Below are positions 9,085 through 19,035 of a stretch of DNA of 64,000 nt, one piece after another (position 1 is the stretch's first letter; each line of letters starts with the position of its first letter). The stretch covers positions 1 to 64,000 of the forward strand of contig PABA01000154.1 of NCBI GenBank assembly GCA_002699025.1, given 5' to 3'. A program made the position numbers and the translations under genes. The notes under the pieces were generated by a model. The model ran no database searches. It had not been told where the DNA came from and was given only the letters and a program-made list of their open reading frames with translations. This stretch comes from Sandaracinus sp. (GTDB taxonomy: Bacteria; Myxococcota_A; Polyangia; Polyangiales; Houyiibacteriaceae).

Positions 9085-10613
9085 GGCGCCTCCGCGAGGG
9101 CGAAGCGGAAGAGGGCGCGGCCGTCGTTGGCTGGGCCGCCGGCGCGGGCGGCGCGGGCCCAGAGGGCACCGGCGCCGAGCGCGAGGGGCGTCCGGCCGCC
9201 GGCCCAGGCGAGCCCGGGGGGCGCCTCGAGCGTCGTGCGCCGGCCCGTCTGGAGCTCCACCAGGAGGAGCGCGCGCTCCGAGAGGCGGAGCGCGGCGTAC
9301 CCCTCGCCCAGGACGAGCGGCGCGGCCGGTCCGTCCCCGAGCTCGACGCGGCGGGCGTCCTCGAGCGGCGCGCCCGCCTCGTGGGTGACCAGCGTGCGCG
9401 CCTCGAAGCGCGCCGGGTCCTCCGTCGGCGTCGCCTCGATCCACGCGACCTGCGCGCCGCCGGTGGCGAGCCGGAGCCGCTGGCGACCGGCGGCCGGGGG
9501 CGGCAGCGGCGTGGCCCGCTCTCCGTCGACGCGGAAGAGGGTGCCGAAGCGCGCGCCGACGCCCTCGGCCCAGAGCGTTCCGTCCGCGGCGAAGGCCGGC
9601 CGGGCGAGCGCGTGCGAGCGCGCGGGCGCGTCTCCCCCCAGGGCCCGGACCACGAAGCCGGCGCCCGCGTGGAGCGCGACGCGCTCCGGGCCGAGCGTGG
9701 CCACGTCGTCCGCCATCACGTCGGTGAAGGGCAGGGAGTGAGGGCGAGTGGCGAGCGCGTCGGGGGTCGGCGCGACGAGCACCCGCGGCGCCGAGAGGGC
9801 CTCGGCGCGGCGCACGACCACGGCGGCCCCGTGGGGCGAGAGGTGCGGGCCGCCGACCATGCAGCGGCTCGCCGGGACCCGCACGCGGAGAGCGAAGGCG
9901 ACCTCGCCCTCGCGCTCCACGATCGACTCCCAGACCCGCGGCGCGGCGGCGCGGCTGTAGGCGAGCTCGGCCTGGCCGCCGGCGCCTCGGCGCACGGAGA
10001 GGAGGCCGCCGAAGCCCCACCCCGTGGCCTCGGCCCAGGCGGCGTCGGCGCGGGCGCAGCGGAGCGGCGCGTCGCCTTCGCAGGGGCGGAAGCGGAGCGG
10101 CGCGACGTCGGCAGGGGGCGGGGCCTCGAGCTGGCAGTCCGCGGGCGCGGCCGCCCAGCGGGGCGCCTCGGGGGCGGGGCGCTCCGGCGTGGAGCTCTCC
10201 GGGGGGAGAGGGGGCGCGCCCGTCGCGCTCGCCGGGCCGGTCTTCGCCGCCGTCGACCCCCCCGTCACGTTCCTGCCCCCCGTGCCGCTGGCCGTCGCGT
10301 CTTCGGTCGTGCGCTCGGCCCTCGGGTCTTCGGTCATCCGCACCCCCGTCGCGGGCTCGGCCGTGCGGTCTTCGACCGTCTGCTCCTCGCTCCTGCGCTC
10401 TTCGGCCGTGCGCTGTTCGGCCGTGCGCTCTTCGCTCGTGCGCTCGAGCCCCCGCGGGCTCCGAGCGAGCGCCTCGCCCGCCGAGCGCCTCTCGGGAGCG
10501 GAGGGCGGCGCGGCCGCTCGCGGGCGCACCCCCTCGGGCGCCTCGCCTCCCGCCGGCGGCCGGGCACAGCCCGCGACCGCCAGCGCGACGAGCAGCCGCG
10601 CCGCCGCCCTCAT
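9081..10613 (-). CDS. Lipoprotein with charged linker, encoded between the two proteases
   Basis: A 510-aa predicted lipoprotein ([16 protein letters not shown]). Residues about 30-110 form an Arg/Glu/Thr-rich repetitive linker ([16 protein letters not shown]-like). The rest is a beta-rich domain of WD/propeller-like strands containing scattered Trp-Gly motifs and only a few cysteines. Its start overlaps the stop of the upstream protease (10610-13501) by 4 nt, and its stop overlaps the start of the downstream protease by 4 nt. All three are therefore one translationally coupled operon. This position suggests an accessory, inhibitor or surface anchor for the proteases, but this is inference. 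No known family is recognised. Confidence 0.75.
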   Translation of the reverse strand: MRAAARLLVALAVAGCARPPAGGEAPEGVRPRAAAPPSAPERRSAGEALARSPRGLERTSEERTAEQRTAEERRSEEQTVEDRTAEPATGVRMTEDPRAERTTEDATASGTGGRNVTGGSTAAKTGPASATGAPPLPPESSTPERPAPEAPRWAAAPADCQLEAPPPADVAPLRFRPCEGDAPLRCARADAAWAEATGWGFGGLLSVRRGAGGQAELAYSRAAAPRVWESIVEREGEVAFALRVRVPASRCMVGGPHLSPHGAAVVVRRAEALSAPRVLVAPTPDALATRPHSLPFTDVMADDVATLGPERVALHAGAGFVVRALGGDAPARSHALARPAFAADGTLWAEGVGARFGTLFRVDGERATPLPPPAAGRQRLRLATGGAQVAWIEATPTEDPARFEARTLVTHEAGAPLEDARRVELGDGPAAPLVLGEGYAALRLSERALLLVELQTGRRTTLEAPPGLAWAGGRTPLALGAGALWARAARAGGPANDGRALFRFALAEAP

Positions 10614-13501
10614 CGGAAGGTCCCCGCGAGCTCGCGCGGCTCCCCCCGGAAGGCGTCGGGCTCGACGGCCAGCGTCGTGTAGCCCCGGCGCGCGCTCCCC
10701 ACCATCAGGTGGACGCGCCCGCTCGCGCTCTCCCGCGCATCCGGCCCGCCGAGCGTCCCCTCGACGCGCGCCCGGTCCAGCGAGACCAGCCGCCCGCCGC
10801 GGCCGAAGCCGAGGTGCGAGAGCCGCGTCGTCCCGCGCTCGTCCGCGACCGTCACCAGTAGCCCGCCGCGCTCGTCGTTGCTGATCGCGGCCCTCTGCAC
10901 GCCCCAGGCGCCGAGGTCGCTCGCGAGCACCTCCCAGGTGCGCCCGTCGGGCGCGACGCGGAGGAGCTGCACGCCGGCCTCCTCGTTCCGGGCGAGCACG
11001 TAGAGCGCGCCCTCCTCGACCCGGTAGGTCATCGCGAGCGGCGCGCCGAGCTCGCCGTGCTCCCCGCGCGCCTCCCAGCGCCCGTCGCGCGTGCTCAGCG
11101 CGTGGAGCGTCGCGCCCCCGCGCCGCCCGCCGACGAGCGCGAAGAGCGTCCCCTCGGTCGCCGAGAAGGCCAGCGCCCGCGGCGCCCCCTCGCTCAGCTC
11201 GAGCCCCTCGCCTTCGAAGCGCTCCCCGGCGATGCGCCCCTCGCGGAGGTGCAGCGCGCCGAGCGGCGCCAGGGTCCGGGCGTCCACCCGCAGCTCGCGC
11301 GTCGTCACGCCGGCGAGCTGCGCCGTGCTCTCCACGGCGGGCAGGGCGAGCGCGTCCTCCGCGCCGAGCAGCACCCAGGCGCCGTCCTCGACGATCTCGC
11401 TCACCTCGAGCCCCTCCTGCTCGGCGCCGACGGCGACCAGCCAGTCCCGCACGAGGTGGAGGAAGGGCAGCTCGAGGAGCCCGCAGACCGCGCAGTACTC
11501 CCAGGGCCAGGCCGGCTCGTACTCGGGGAAGGGGTCGAAGCCGATCGACACCGTGTAGCGGAGGTCGCCCTCGTCGTAGGTGCTCGCCAGGTCCTCGGGC
11601 ATGCGCAGGCCATCGGCCGGCTCGCTGGCGATGGGCGCGGCGTCGAGGGTCGGCGCGTGGGCCCAGAGGATGCCGTCGAGGCCCGAGGCGCCGACGATGG
11701 CGCCTTCCGAGTCGAGGTCGAAGGGCGGCGAGACCGGCGCCCCGGAGAGGGCGGCGACGTCGGCCGGGAAGTCCCAGCCCACGATCGGGCTCGGCTGGTC
11801 CACGCCGTAGCTCAGGCCGACCGGCGCGTCGCTCGTGGTGCTGCCGCCGTTCACGTGCAGCGCGCGCCAGCTCGCGTCGCCGAGGGCATAGCGGCTCCCG
11901 TCGATGGCGCAGCCGGCGCCGTTCCCCGACGCGCAGTAGAGCGCGCGCTCGGCCGGCGTGGCGTGGGGATCGTCGCAGGCGCAGAAGCGCACCCCGGCCT
12001 CACCGGAGCGGGCGCCCGAGCCGTCGCCGAGGACGCCCTCGAGCTGGATGTCCGTGGGCCGGCGGTAGCGGCACCAGGCGATGCCCAGGTTCGAGGCCTG
12101 GCAGATCGGGTGGAGCGGCCCGGTGACGATCTCGCCGGCGGGCACCTTGCCCCGCCGCACGTGGGCGACGGGCGCGGGGATCGGATCGCAGACGTCGCCG
12201 CGCCGGTGCTCGGCCCAGTCCGCGAGCAGGCCGTCGGTCGTGCAGGGGATGCCGAGCACGCTCTCGAAGAGCCTCGCGTAGCTATCGCCCCCCAGGCGCA
12301 CGTCCGGCGCGCGCCCGGCTTCGGCGGCCTCGGCCTCGGCGTTCACGTTCTCCTGGGCCGGGTCGTGCAGGTCGGCGAAGGCCGACGCGGGCGTGCCGTC
12401 GAAGCGGTCGAGCTCGAGGTCCGGGATGATGGTCCCGGCCTGGAGGAGCGGGCTGCAGACGTCGCAGAGGTCGCCGACGGAGTCCTCGTCGTAGTCGAGC
12501 TGGTCCGGGTTGTAGTCGAGCGGGCAGTTGTCCCGCGAGTCGGGCACGTGGTCGCCATCGGCGTCGGCCGGGCTGGCCAGGCCGACCCCGACGCTCTGGA
12601 GCCAGGTCGCGTTGCCGCGCGCGAAGGTGGTCGTGTGGATCGACGCGAGCGGCTCCTCCGTCTCGGTGTCGTACGTCAGCGCCGAGGCGACGCCGAGCAC
12701 GCGCGTCTGCGGCCCCACCTTCGCGATGATCGGCCCCCCCGAGTCGCCCCGGAGCACGGTCGTCTCGGGCGCCTCCGGGTCGCGGAAGACCTGCAGGACG
12801 AAGGGGTCGTTCGGGTCGATCTCGTTGCACCAGGGCTCGCCCATGAAGAGCCCCTCGGGCGCGAAGCCGTAGCGCCCGAGCGTGTTCGTGCCGACGCGCA
12901 TCAGGTCCGCGTCGCCGCCGAAGAGGGTGGTCTCGCCCCGCCCCACGAGCGTCACCGCCTGGCCGTCGAGATCCTGCATCGGGCTGAAGCCGTGCGGGGG
13001 CAGCGTGAGCGCGGGCACGTGCGGGTGCGAGACCGGGGAGGCGAGCTGGACGACGGCGAGGTCGTGGGTGCGGTCCACGTCCTCGAGCTCGTTCGCGATC
13101 AGCTCGTCGTTCCACACGCCGCAGTGGAGCGTGCCGTAGGCCTCCGGGTGCACCTGCACGGCGCTCCCGGGGAGCGTGGTCGTCGAGAGGGGCGCCGAGC
13201 CGTCGGGCAGCCAGGAGGGCGTGTCGCCGTAGAAGCCGACCTCGACGGCGGCCGCGCAGGCGCCGCAGTGGGCGGCCGTCAGCACGCGATCCGGCGCGAC
13301 GAGCGTGCCGGTGCAGCGGCGCGGCGTCCCGCCCGGGAGGACGAAGCGCAGGAAGACCGCGTAGGGGTGCTGGCCGTGGGGCACGGGGCCCGCCTCCGTC
13401 AGCGCCTCGCCCCGCTCGCCGACCGGCGCCGGCCCCGCGCAGCCGGTGAGGGCCGCCAGGAGGAGGGCGGGAAGGATTCGTCGTGTCCTCGTCGTTCGCA
13501 T
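10610..13501 (-). CDS. Secreted trypsin-like serine protease with thrombospondin-3 repeats (B)
   Basis: A 963-aa lipoprotein protease (signal [21 protein letters not shown]). The S1 triad is His78 in TAAHC, Asp147 in THDLAVV and Ser254 in RGDSGGP. TSP3 repeats occupy about 313-350 ([29 protein letters not shown]). The C-terminal region shares [17 protein letters not shown] and the FCACDDP Cys segment with protease A, so the pair arose by gene duplication with an unrelated lipoprotein gene left between them. It is the first gene of the operon. The divergent neighbour starts at 13792, so 13502-13791 should hold both promoters; I see no clear -35/-10 there. Confidence 0.87.
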   Translation of the reverse strand: MRTTRTRRILPALLLAALTGCAGPAPVGERGEALTEAGPVPHGQHPYAVFLRFVLPGGTPRRCTGTLVAPDRVLTAAHCGACAAAVEVGFYGDTPSWLPDGSAPLSTTTLPGSAVQVHPEAYGTLHCGVWNDELIANELEDVDRTHDLAVVQLASPVSHPHVPALTLPPHGFSPMQDLDGQAVTLVGRGETTLFGGDADLMRVGTNTLGRYGFAPEGLFMGEPWCNEIDPNDPFVLQVFRDPEAPETTVLRGDSGGPIIAKVGPQTRVLGVASALTYDTETEEPLASIHTTTFARGNATWLQSVGVGLASPADADGDHVPDSRDNCPLDYNPDQLDYDEDSVGDLCDVCSPLLQAGTIIPDLELDRFDGTPASAFADLHDPAQENVNAEAEAAEAGRAPDVRLGGDSYARLFESVLGIPCTTDGLLADWAEHRRGDVCDPIPAPVAHVRRGKVPAGEIVTGPLHPICQASNLGIAWCRYRRPTDIQLEGVLGDGSGARSGEAGVRFCACDDPHATPAERALYCASGNGAGCAIDGSRYALGDASWRALHVNGGSTTSDAPVGLSYGVDQPSPIVGWDFPADVAALSGAPVSPPFDLDSEGAIVGASGLDGILWAHAPTLDAAPIASEPADGLRMPEDLASTYDEGDLRYTVSIGFDPFPEYEPAWPWEYCAVCGLLELPFLHLVRDWLVAVGAEQEGLEVSEIVEDGAWVLLGAEDALALPAVESTAQLAGVTTRELRVDARTLAPLGALHLREGRIAGERFEGEGLELSEGAPRALAFSATEGTLFALVGGRRGGATLHALSTRDGRWEARGEHGELGAPLAMTYRVEEGALYVLARNEEAGVQLLRVAPDGRTWEVLASDLGAWGVQRAAISNDERGGLLVTVADERGTTRLSHLGFGRGGRLVSLDRARVEGTLGGPDARESASGRVHLMVGSARRGYTTLAVEPDAFRGEPRELAGTFR

Positions 13502-13791
13502 GGTCGTCTCCCCGGCGCGCTCGGGCGCCGTCGGGGATCCCTACGCGTCGCCCTCGCCGCATCTGACAGGGGCGCGGCGCGAACGGCGGGAGCGGGCTCT
13601 ACGCGAGCCGGCGCGCCCCGCGATCGGAGGCCGACGGCGCCGATCCGAGGGGGGAACGGCCTGCGAACGGGCGGCGCGGGTCGCCTCGCGTTGCACCTGG
13701 GGCCCCGCCGGCACTAGGTTCCGGCGGACACCGGGGGTGCCCGCGCGACGGCGCGCGAGGACCTCACCTCCGGTCCCGAGCCGGAGGAACC

Positions 13792-14706
13792 ATGGCCAGA
13801 CCCACCCCCCGCGGACCGCGTCGCGTCGTCCGCCCCACCCCCCAGGTGCCCAAGGCGCTCCGAGGCGTGGGCGTGCTGCTCGTCCTCGCGATGGCGGGCG
13901 GCCTCGTCCACGTGCTGGGCGGCACCAACGCCTACACGCCCGCCGGGCACGAGGGCTACGTCTACCACCAGCCCCTCGCCTTCGGTCAGCGCGAGTTCAA
14001 GGAGACGCAGACCGGGCCCGTGTCGACCGGCTGGCGCTGGCGCCAGTACGTCACGAACATCGACATGCGCGTGAACACCTTCTCGGAGGAGATGCAGATC
14101 TTCAGCTCCGACAACCTCGAGGTCACCTTCGAGGCCCACGCGCGCATCCGCCTCAAGGCGGGCTCCGTGCAGGACGTCGTCGAGGAGTACAGCGGCAGCG
14201 ACTGGTACGCGAACAACGTGCGGCGCCCCTACCGCACCGCCGTCCGCGAGACGGTCCGGCGCAAGCTCGCCTTCGAGATCAAGGACGAGTCCGAGAGCCT
14301 CGCCGACGAGATCCTCGAGCGGCTCCGCGAGGAGTACTCGGACACGCCCTTCGAGTTCCTCTCCATGAGCATCGGCAACATCAACTACCCGCCGAGCGTC
14401 GAGGAGCGCGTCATCGCCAACCTCGCCGCCGAGCAGCGGCGCCAGCGCATGGAGGTGCAGCGGCAGATCGCCGAGGCCCAGGCGAGCATCCGGGAGATCC
14501 GCGCCGGCGGTGACGCCCGGGCGCAGCAGATCCAGCAGGAGACGCTGACCCCGCTCTTCGTGCAGCACGAGGCGGCCGAGCTCTACCGGGCCCTGGCCGA
14601 CGACACCGACGACGACGACGGCGTGGCCCAGGCCCGCGTCATGGTCGTCGTCCCCACCCGCGCCGACCGCGCGGGCGTTCCCTTCATCTACGCGGAGGAC
14701 CGCTGA
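13792..14706 (+). CDS. SPFH/band-7 (prohibitin-like) membrane protein
   Basis: A 304-aa protein with one N-terminal transmembrane segment (about 25-42). An SPFH domain (about 50-215) follows, with the characteristic RYRTAVRET and DEILERLREEYSDTPFEFLSMSIGNINYP motifs, then a charged coiled-coil (about 210-255). SPFH proteins oligomerise into membrane-bound rings that scaffold membrane domains or regulate proteases. A good ribosome-binding site (CCGGAGGAAC) lies just before ATG 13792. The stop and the next ATG share one base (TGATG), so it is coupled to a second SPFH protein. The pair probably forms a hetero-oligomer, as HflK-HflC do. Confidence 0.85.
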   Translation: MARPTPRGPRRVVRPTPQVPKALRGVGVLLVLAMAGGLVHVLGGTNAYTPAGHEGYVYHQPLAFGQREFKETQTGPVSTGWRWRQYVTNIDMRVNTFSEEMQIFSSDNLEVTFEAHARIRLKAGSVQDVVEEYSGSDWYANNVRRPYRTAVRETVRRKLAFEIKDESESLADEILERLREEYSDTPFEFLSMSIGNINYPPSVEERVIANLAAEQRRQRMEVQRQIAEAQASIREIRAGGDARAQQIQQETLTPLFVQHEAAELYRALADDTDDDDGVAQARVMVVVPTRADRAGVPFIYAEDR

Positions 14707-15593
14707 TGACCCGCTCGACCCTTCGCCCGGCGCGCACCCGCCGCACCCTCCGTCGCGCGCCCAGCCTGCTCGCCCTGCTCGCGCTCGCCCTCGGCGTCGG
14801 CGCGTGCACCAACGAGACCACCGAGGAGGGCCAGGTGGGCTACATCTACCACGTGCCCCTCATCTTCGGAGAGGCCGAGTTCATGGGGACGCAGCGGGGC
14901 CCGACCTCGACCGGCGTCGTCTGGCGCCAGTACGTGATGAACGTCGACGTGCGCCCGAAGAACTACACCGAGGAGTTCCACATCCTCAGCCGCGACAACC
15001 TCAACGTCGGCTTCCACGCCCACGCCCGGATCAGCATCCGCGCCGAGGCCGTGCAGCAGCTCGTCGAGGAGTACGGCCCCTCGGACGCCCTCGGCGAGGC
15101 GGGCCACCCCGAGTGGTACCTCCGCGCCGTGCGCCAGCCCTTCCGTACCGCCGTGCGGGACGTCGTCCACAAGTTCGACGCCTACGACATCCAGGCGCGC
15201 ACGCCGGAGATCGGCGCGCAGATCCTCGACCGGCTGCGCGAGCAGTACGCCGACACGCCCGTCCGCTTCGAGACCATGAGCATCGGCAACCTCACCTACC
15301 CCGAGGTCATCAACCAGGAGATCCAGCGCAAGCTGGCCGCCGAGCAGGACCTCGAGCGCATGGAGCGCGAGCGGCGCATCGCCGAGCAGGAGGCCGAGAT
15401 CACGGTCACCCGCGCGCGCGGTCGGGCGGCGGCGCAGCGCATCGTCAACGAGACGCTGACCCCGCTCTACGTGCAGTACGAGATGCTCGAGAGCTTCAAG
15501 GCGCTCTCGCGATCGAACCGCGTGACCATCGTCGCCGCGCCAGCGTCCGAGAGCGGGGGCGGCTCGCCGGTGCTGCTCAACCTCGGGCGCTGA
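14706..15593 (+). CDS. SPFH/band-7 protein with lipoprotein-type signal
   Basis: A 295-aa paralog of the preceding gene (shared WRQYVxNxDxR, AHARIxIxA, RTAVRDVV, EQYADTPVRFETMSIGNLTYP). Instead of a simple transmembrane anchor it has SLLALLALALGVGACT, a good lipobox. The SPFH domain would therefore be lipid-anchored on the periplasmic side, which is unusual for this family. A coiled-coil (RKLAAEQDLERMERERR...) follows the domain. It overlaps the upstream stop by one base and is the last gene of the pair. Partner choice is inferred from the tandem, coupled arrangement. Confidence 0.83.
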   Translation: MTRSTLRPARTRRTLRRAPSLLALLALALGVGACTNETTEEGQVGYIYHVPLIFGEAEFMGTQRGPTSTGVVWRQYVMNVDVRPKNYTEEFHILSRDNLNVGFHAHARISIRAEAVQQLVEEYGPSDALGEAGHPEWYLRAVRQPFRTAVRDVVHKFDAYDIQARTPEIGAQILDRLREQYADTPVRFETMSIGNLTYPEVINQEIQRKLAAEQDLERMERERRIAEQEAEITVTRARGRAAAQRIVNETLTPLYVQYEMLESFKALSRSNRVTIVAAPASESGGGSPVLLNLGR

Positions 15594-16046
15594 CGCGCTC
15601 GCTCGTTCGTGCCGAGACGGCCGGTCGCTCTTCGCGGCCGGCCGTCGACGCGTCACGCGACGTTCGCGCGCTCCCTGCCATCGCGAGGCCGTCCGCCGTC
15701 CGCGGGGGCGCCGGCCGTCACGCTCCTCGCCGCGCCTGCGGAGCAGGCGACGGGGCGACGCGGCGTGGGTCACGGTCCACTCGCCGCGAGGCGTCCCCCC
15801 TCCGTGCGCCTGCTGGACGTCACGGTCCAATCCGCGTTCGCGGAGCAGCGGCCGCTGCCCGGGCAGCCGGCTGCCCCGGGCGGACGGCGAAGAGCGGCTG
15901 GCGGAGAGCGGACGGCGGACGGCCGAGCGAGCGACGTCGCGCGCCTCCGCGTACGCGGCCACCGCCCGCGCAGCGGTCTGCCCGGGGCGGCCGGCGGAGA
16001 GCGGACGGCGGACGGCCTCGCGAGCGCAGCGAGCGAGCGCGAGCCC
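15594..16046. repeat. Intergenic region with fragments of the dispersed repeat
   Basis: No convincing gene. About 15829-15856 (CGGTCCAATCCGCGTTCGCG followed by GAGCAGCG) nearly matches the dispersed block at about 59168-59195. A 25-nt unit beginning GGCGGAGAGCGGACGGC occurs twice (15900-15924 and 15992-16016). Several imperfect GGCAGCCGGCTGCC-type palindromes are present, and one (about 15861-15880) could terminate the SPFH transcript. Confidence 0.6.
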
Positions 16047-16853
16047 TCAGAGCCCGAAGACGCGCTGGGCGTTCTCCGCCAGGAAGAGGCGCGTCGTCTC
16101 CTCGTCGAGCTCGAGCTCGGTGAGCTGCTTCAGCGCCACCCCCGGGAAGATCATCGGGAAGTTCGAGCCGAAGAGGCACTTCTTCCGGCCGTGGCCCTTC
16201 AGGAAGCGCACGAAGCTCTCGGGGTAGCGGCGCGGCTTGTAGGCGGAGGTGTCGATGTAGACGTTCGGGTACTTCGTCGCGAGCGCGATCATCTCGTCCG
16301 TCCACGGGTAGCCGATGTGGCCGGCGACGATGACGAGCTCGGGGAAGTCGAGCGCGACGTGGTCGAGGTAGGGGATGGGGCGGCCCGGGTCCGAGGGGCG
16401 GAGTGGGCCGGCGTGGCCGACCTGGAGGCAGAAGGGGACGCCGAGCTCGACGCAGGTCGCGTAGAGCGGGTAGTAGCGGCGGTCGTCGGGCGGCAGCTCC
16501 CAGAGCCAGGGCAAGAGGCGGAGCGCGACGAAGCCGAGCTCCTCCACCGCGCGCCGCAGCTCGCGCACGGCCTCCATGGGGCGGCGGAGGTCGACCGAGG
16601 CGACGCCGACGAGCGTCTCCGGGGCGGCGGCCACCATCTCGGCGACCTCGTCGTTCGACGCGAGCGCCCCCTGCGGGCCGTGCCAGGCGGTGATCAGCGC
16701 CTTGTCGACCTTCGCCGCGGCGAGCGCCTGGAGCGTCATGTCGAGCGGGAGCGCGTCGGGGATCGAGGCGCCCGTCCAGCGCCGCAGCGTGTCGAACATG
16801 GGGTCGCGGAGCATCCGCGGGGTGGGGTGCTGGATCCAGGCGTCGACGATCAT
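16047..16853 (-). CDS. Amidohydrolase-2 family metal-dependent hydrolase
   Basis: A 268-aa TIM-barrel hydrolase. It has the family features MIVDAWIQHPTPRM at the N-terminus, FCLQVGHAG and IVAGHIGYPWTDEM for central metal-site histidines, and GSNFPM (the GSDFP-type Asp position is Asn here) near the C-terminus. ATG 16853 was chosen because it begins with the barrel's first strand; the open frame upstream is low-complexity. The first metal motif has one His (IQHP) instead of HxH, so the metal set is reduced, as in several members of this superfamily. Substrate unknown. It ends next to the repeat-rich 15594-16046 interval and is divergent from riboflavin synthase. Confidence 0.75.
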   Translation of the reverse strand: MIVDAWIQHPTPRMLRDPMFDTLRRWTGASIPDALPLDMTLQALAAAKVDKALITAWHGPQGALASNDEVAEMVAAAPETLVGVASVDLRRPMEAVRELRRAVEELGFVALRLLPWLWELPPDDRRYYPLYATCVELGVPFCLQVGHAGPLRPSDPGRPIPYLDHVALDFPELVIVAGHIGYPWTDEMIALATKYPNVYIDTSAYKPRRYPESFVRFLKGHGRKKCLFGSNFPMIFPGVALKQLTELELDEETTRLFLAENAQRVFGL

Positions 16854-17046
16854 GCCGGGCAGCCTACCTGCTCGCACCGCCGCGGGGGTCGACGACCGAG
16901 CTCGCCCGCTTCCTCCCCCGACGCGTCCGCCGTGTCCTCGGCGCCCTCTCGGCGTTCCACGAACGCGGCGTGGACCGCGAAGGCTCGCGCTCGTCGGCCG
17001 GCGACGCGCGTCGACGGGAGCGCGCCGCGGCGCCATGATCCGGCGC

Positions 17047-17664
17047 ATGTTCACCGGCATCACCCGCGGCACCTTCCCCGTCGTCTCCGTCGTCCGCGAG
17101 CCCGCCCTGCTCCGCTACGCCGTCGACCTCGGCGAGTACGGCGCCGGCCTCGAGCTCGGCGCGAGCGTGAGCATCGACGGCGTCTGCCAGACCGTGGCGA
17201 AGCTCGAGGGGGCGCGCGTCTGGTTCGACGCGATCCAGGAGACCCTCGACAAGACGACCCTCGGCGCGCTCGAGGAGGGCGCGGAGGTGAGCGTCGAGCG
17301 GAGCGCCAAGGTCGGCGACGAGATCGGCGGCCACGACGTCTCGGGGCACGTCGTCGGCACGGGGGAGATCGCCGCCGTGCAGAAGGACGGGCACGAGGTC
17401 GTGCTCACCGTGCGCGTGCCGCCCGCCTGGATGAAGTACGTCATGCCGAAGGGCTTCATCGCCATCGACGGCTCGAGCCTGACCGTCGGCGAGACCGACG
17501 ACGCGGCCGGCACCTTTCGGCTCTACCTGATCCCCGAGACCCTGCGCCTGACGAACCTCGGCGCGAAGGGCGCCGGCGCGAAGGTGAACGTCGAGCTGGA
17601 CCCGCGCACGGTCGCGATCGTCGACACGGTCGAGCGCGTGCTCGCCCAGCGCGGCCTCGGCTGA
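17047..17664 (+). CDS. ribE: Riboflavin synthase alpha chain
   Basis: A 205-aa enzyme converting two 6,7-dimethyl-8-ribityllumazine molecules to riboflavin plus a pyrimidine product. Two lumazine-binding repeats are clear: MFTGI...SIDGVCQTV...(1-95) and KVGDEIGGHDVSGHVVGTG...GFIAIDGSSLTVGE...IPETLRLTNLG (about 95-190). The C-terminus is VDTVERVLAQ. The match to the E. coli-type enzyme is strong. MFTGI is the invariant N-terminus, so ATG 17047 is preferred over ATG 17035. It stands alone here, without lumazine synthase or other rib genes, and I see no FMN riboswitch upstream. Confidence 0.95.
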   Translation: MFTGITRGTFPVVSVVREPALLRYAVDLGEYGAGLELGASVSIDGVCQTVAKLEGARVWFDAIQETLDKTTLGALEEGAEVSVERSAKVGDEIGGHDVSGHVVGTGEIAAVQKDGHEVVLTVRVPPAWMKYVMPKGFIAIDGSSLTVGETDDAAGTFRLYLIPETLRLTNLGAKGAGAKVNVELDPRTVAIVDTVERVLAQRGLG

Positions 17665-17803
17665 GCCCGCGCCGGCCTCCGCCGCTGCTCCGCCCGGCCG
17701 CTCGCTCGCCCGCGCGGCCCCGTCGCCCGTGCGCGCGGTCGCGGTCACGGCCGCGTTTCCGTGGAGGGGGCGGTGCCCGGAGAACCGGCGCCGAGTGCGG
17801 CGC

Positions 17804-18799
17804 TCAGCCCGGCGGTGGGCCCTCGATGCCGAGGTGCAGGATGCGGCTCCCGGTCCGCGCCACCGGGTTCGTGCTCTTGCCGACGACCCAGCCCGGCTCC
17901 GGGGCGCGGTAGACGCGGAGGAGCTGGCCCCAGGGATCGACGAGCGTCGCGATGCGATCGCCCGCCTCGACCTTCGCGCCGAGCGGCGCCGTCACCTCGA
18001 GCAGGCCGCCCGCGTCCGTGTAGAGCCAGTAGCTCCGCGCGCACTCCACCGCGTTCGGCGTCGCCTGCTGGGCGTCCGCCGTGACCACCCCGAGCGACTC
18101 GAGCGCGTCGCGGATGCCGATGCGCGAGGTGCGCACCTTCGCCCGATCGATCACCTGCGGGTCGCCGATCTCCACGGTGATCGCCGGCACCCCGCGCCCG
18201 GCCGCCGTCGCGCGCACCGTGCCGTCGGCGCCGGCGTTGTGCACGAGGATCTGCGCGCCGATGGCCCGCGCCAGCCGCGCCGTCGCCGGGTCGCGGAGGT
18301 CGGCGCGCACGTAGAGCGTGTTGACGCGCCCGAAGCTCGCCGTGTGCAGGTCGATCAGCACCTCGAAGACGTCGAGGACCCGCTCGCGGAGGCGCGCCGC
18401 GTAGACCGCGGACTCGTCGCCGTCGCCCCGCCCCGGCATGACGCGGTTCAGGTCCTTCCCGTCCGGGTAGAGGCGATCGTGGCGCACGTAGCCGGGCACG
18501 TTCGCGATGGTCACGCCGAAGACCGTGCCGCGGAGGTCGGCCGGGTCGAAGGTGCGGAAGAGGCGGTGGATCGTCGGGATGCCGTTCAGCTCGTTGCCGT
18601 GGACGGCGGCGGTGATGCCGACGACCGGGCCCGGGTGCGCGCCGCGGGCGACGAGCGCGGGGGCGAGGAGCGGGCGCGCGGTGGCGTCGTCGACCAGGTG
18701 CACGCCGACGCGGTGGAAGCCGGGCGCGAAGTCGTCCGGGTCGAGGCGCTCGACGACGGTGTGGGGCCCCGGGGCGTGGGGCTCGATCCAGTCGGCCAT
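17804..18799 (-). CDS. Succinylglutamate desuccinylase/aspartoacylase-like zinc deacylase
   Basis: A 331-aa M14-like hydrolase. AVHGNELNG (Zn His and Glu), [23 protein letters not shown] and DLHTASFG (second Zn His) are the hallmarks of the AstE/AspA-like family, which removes acyl groups from amino acids. The C-terminal half has TVEIGDP and a beta-domain with [23 protein letters not shown], a biotinyl/lipoyl-like fold common in the periplasmic or ectoine-related branch. No signal peptide, hence cytoplasmic. ATG 18799 was chosen because it precedes the first conserved segment. Substrate not predictable. It is divergent from the cytochrome gene at 19036. Confidence 0.8.
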   Translation of the reverse strand: MADWIEPHAPGPHTVVERLDPDDFAPGFHRVGVHLVDDATARPLLAPALVARGAHPGPVVGITAAVHGNELNGIPTIHRLFRTFDPADLRGTVFGVTIANVPGYVRHDRLYPDGKDLNRVMPGRGDGDESAVYAARLRERVLDVFEVLIDLHTASFGRVNTLYVRADLRDPATARLARAIGAQILVHNAGADGTVRATAAGRGVPAITVEIGDPQVIDRAKVRTSRIGIRDALESLGVVTADAQQATPNAVECARSYWLYTDAGGLLEVTAPLGAKVEAGDRIATLVDPWGQLLRVYRAPEPGWVVGKSTNPVARTGSRILHLGIEGPPPG

Positions 18800-19035
18800 G
18801 CCCCCATTTGGACGCGACGCGCGGAGCGCGGAAAGGGAATTCGGCAGGGAGCCGCACGAGGGAAGCGGGAGCGGGGCGGTGAACGCGAAAATGAAAACCG
18901 GCATCGGCGTTTCGGAGCCGCGCAAGAGAGGTCTCCTGCGGCCGCTCCTGGCGCAGCAAATGCGTCCGGAGGGGCCTGTCTCTGCGCGTCGCCCGTTCGG
19001 GGGGAGGAGGAACACATCTTGCGAAACGTTCCAGC

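Noticed and set aside
6082-9741. Long plus-strand frame opposite protease A
   Set aside because: Complement of a protease with a complete triad; a by-product of high GC codon use.
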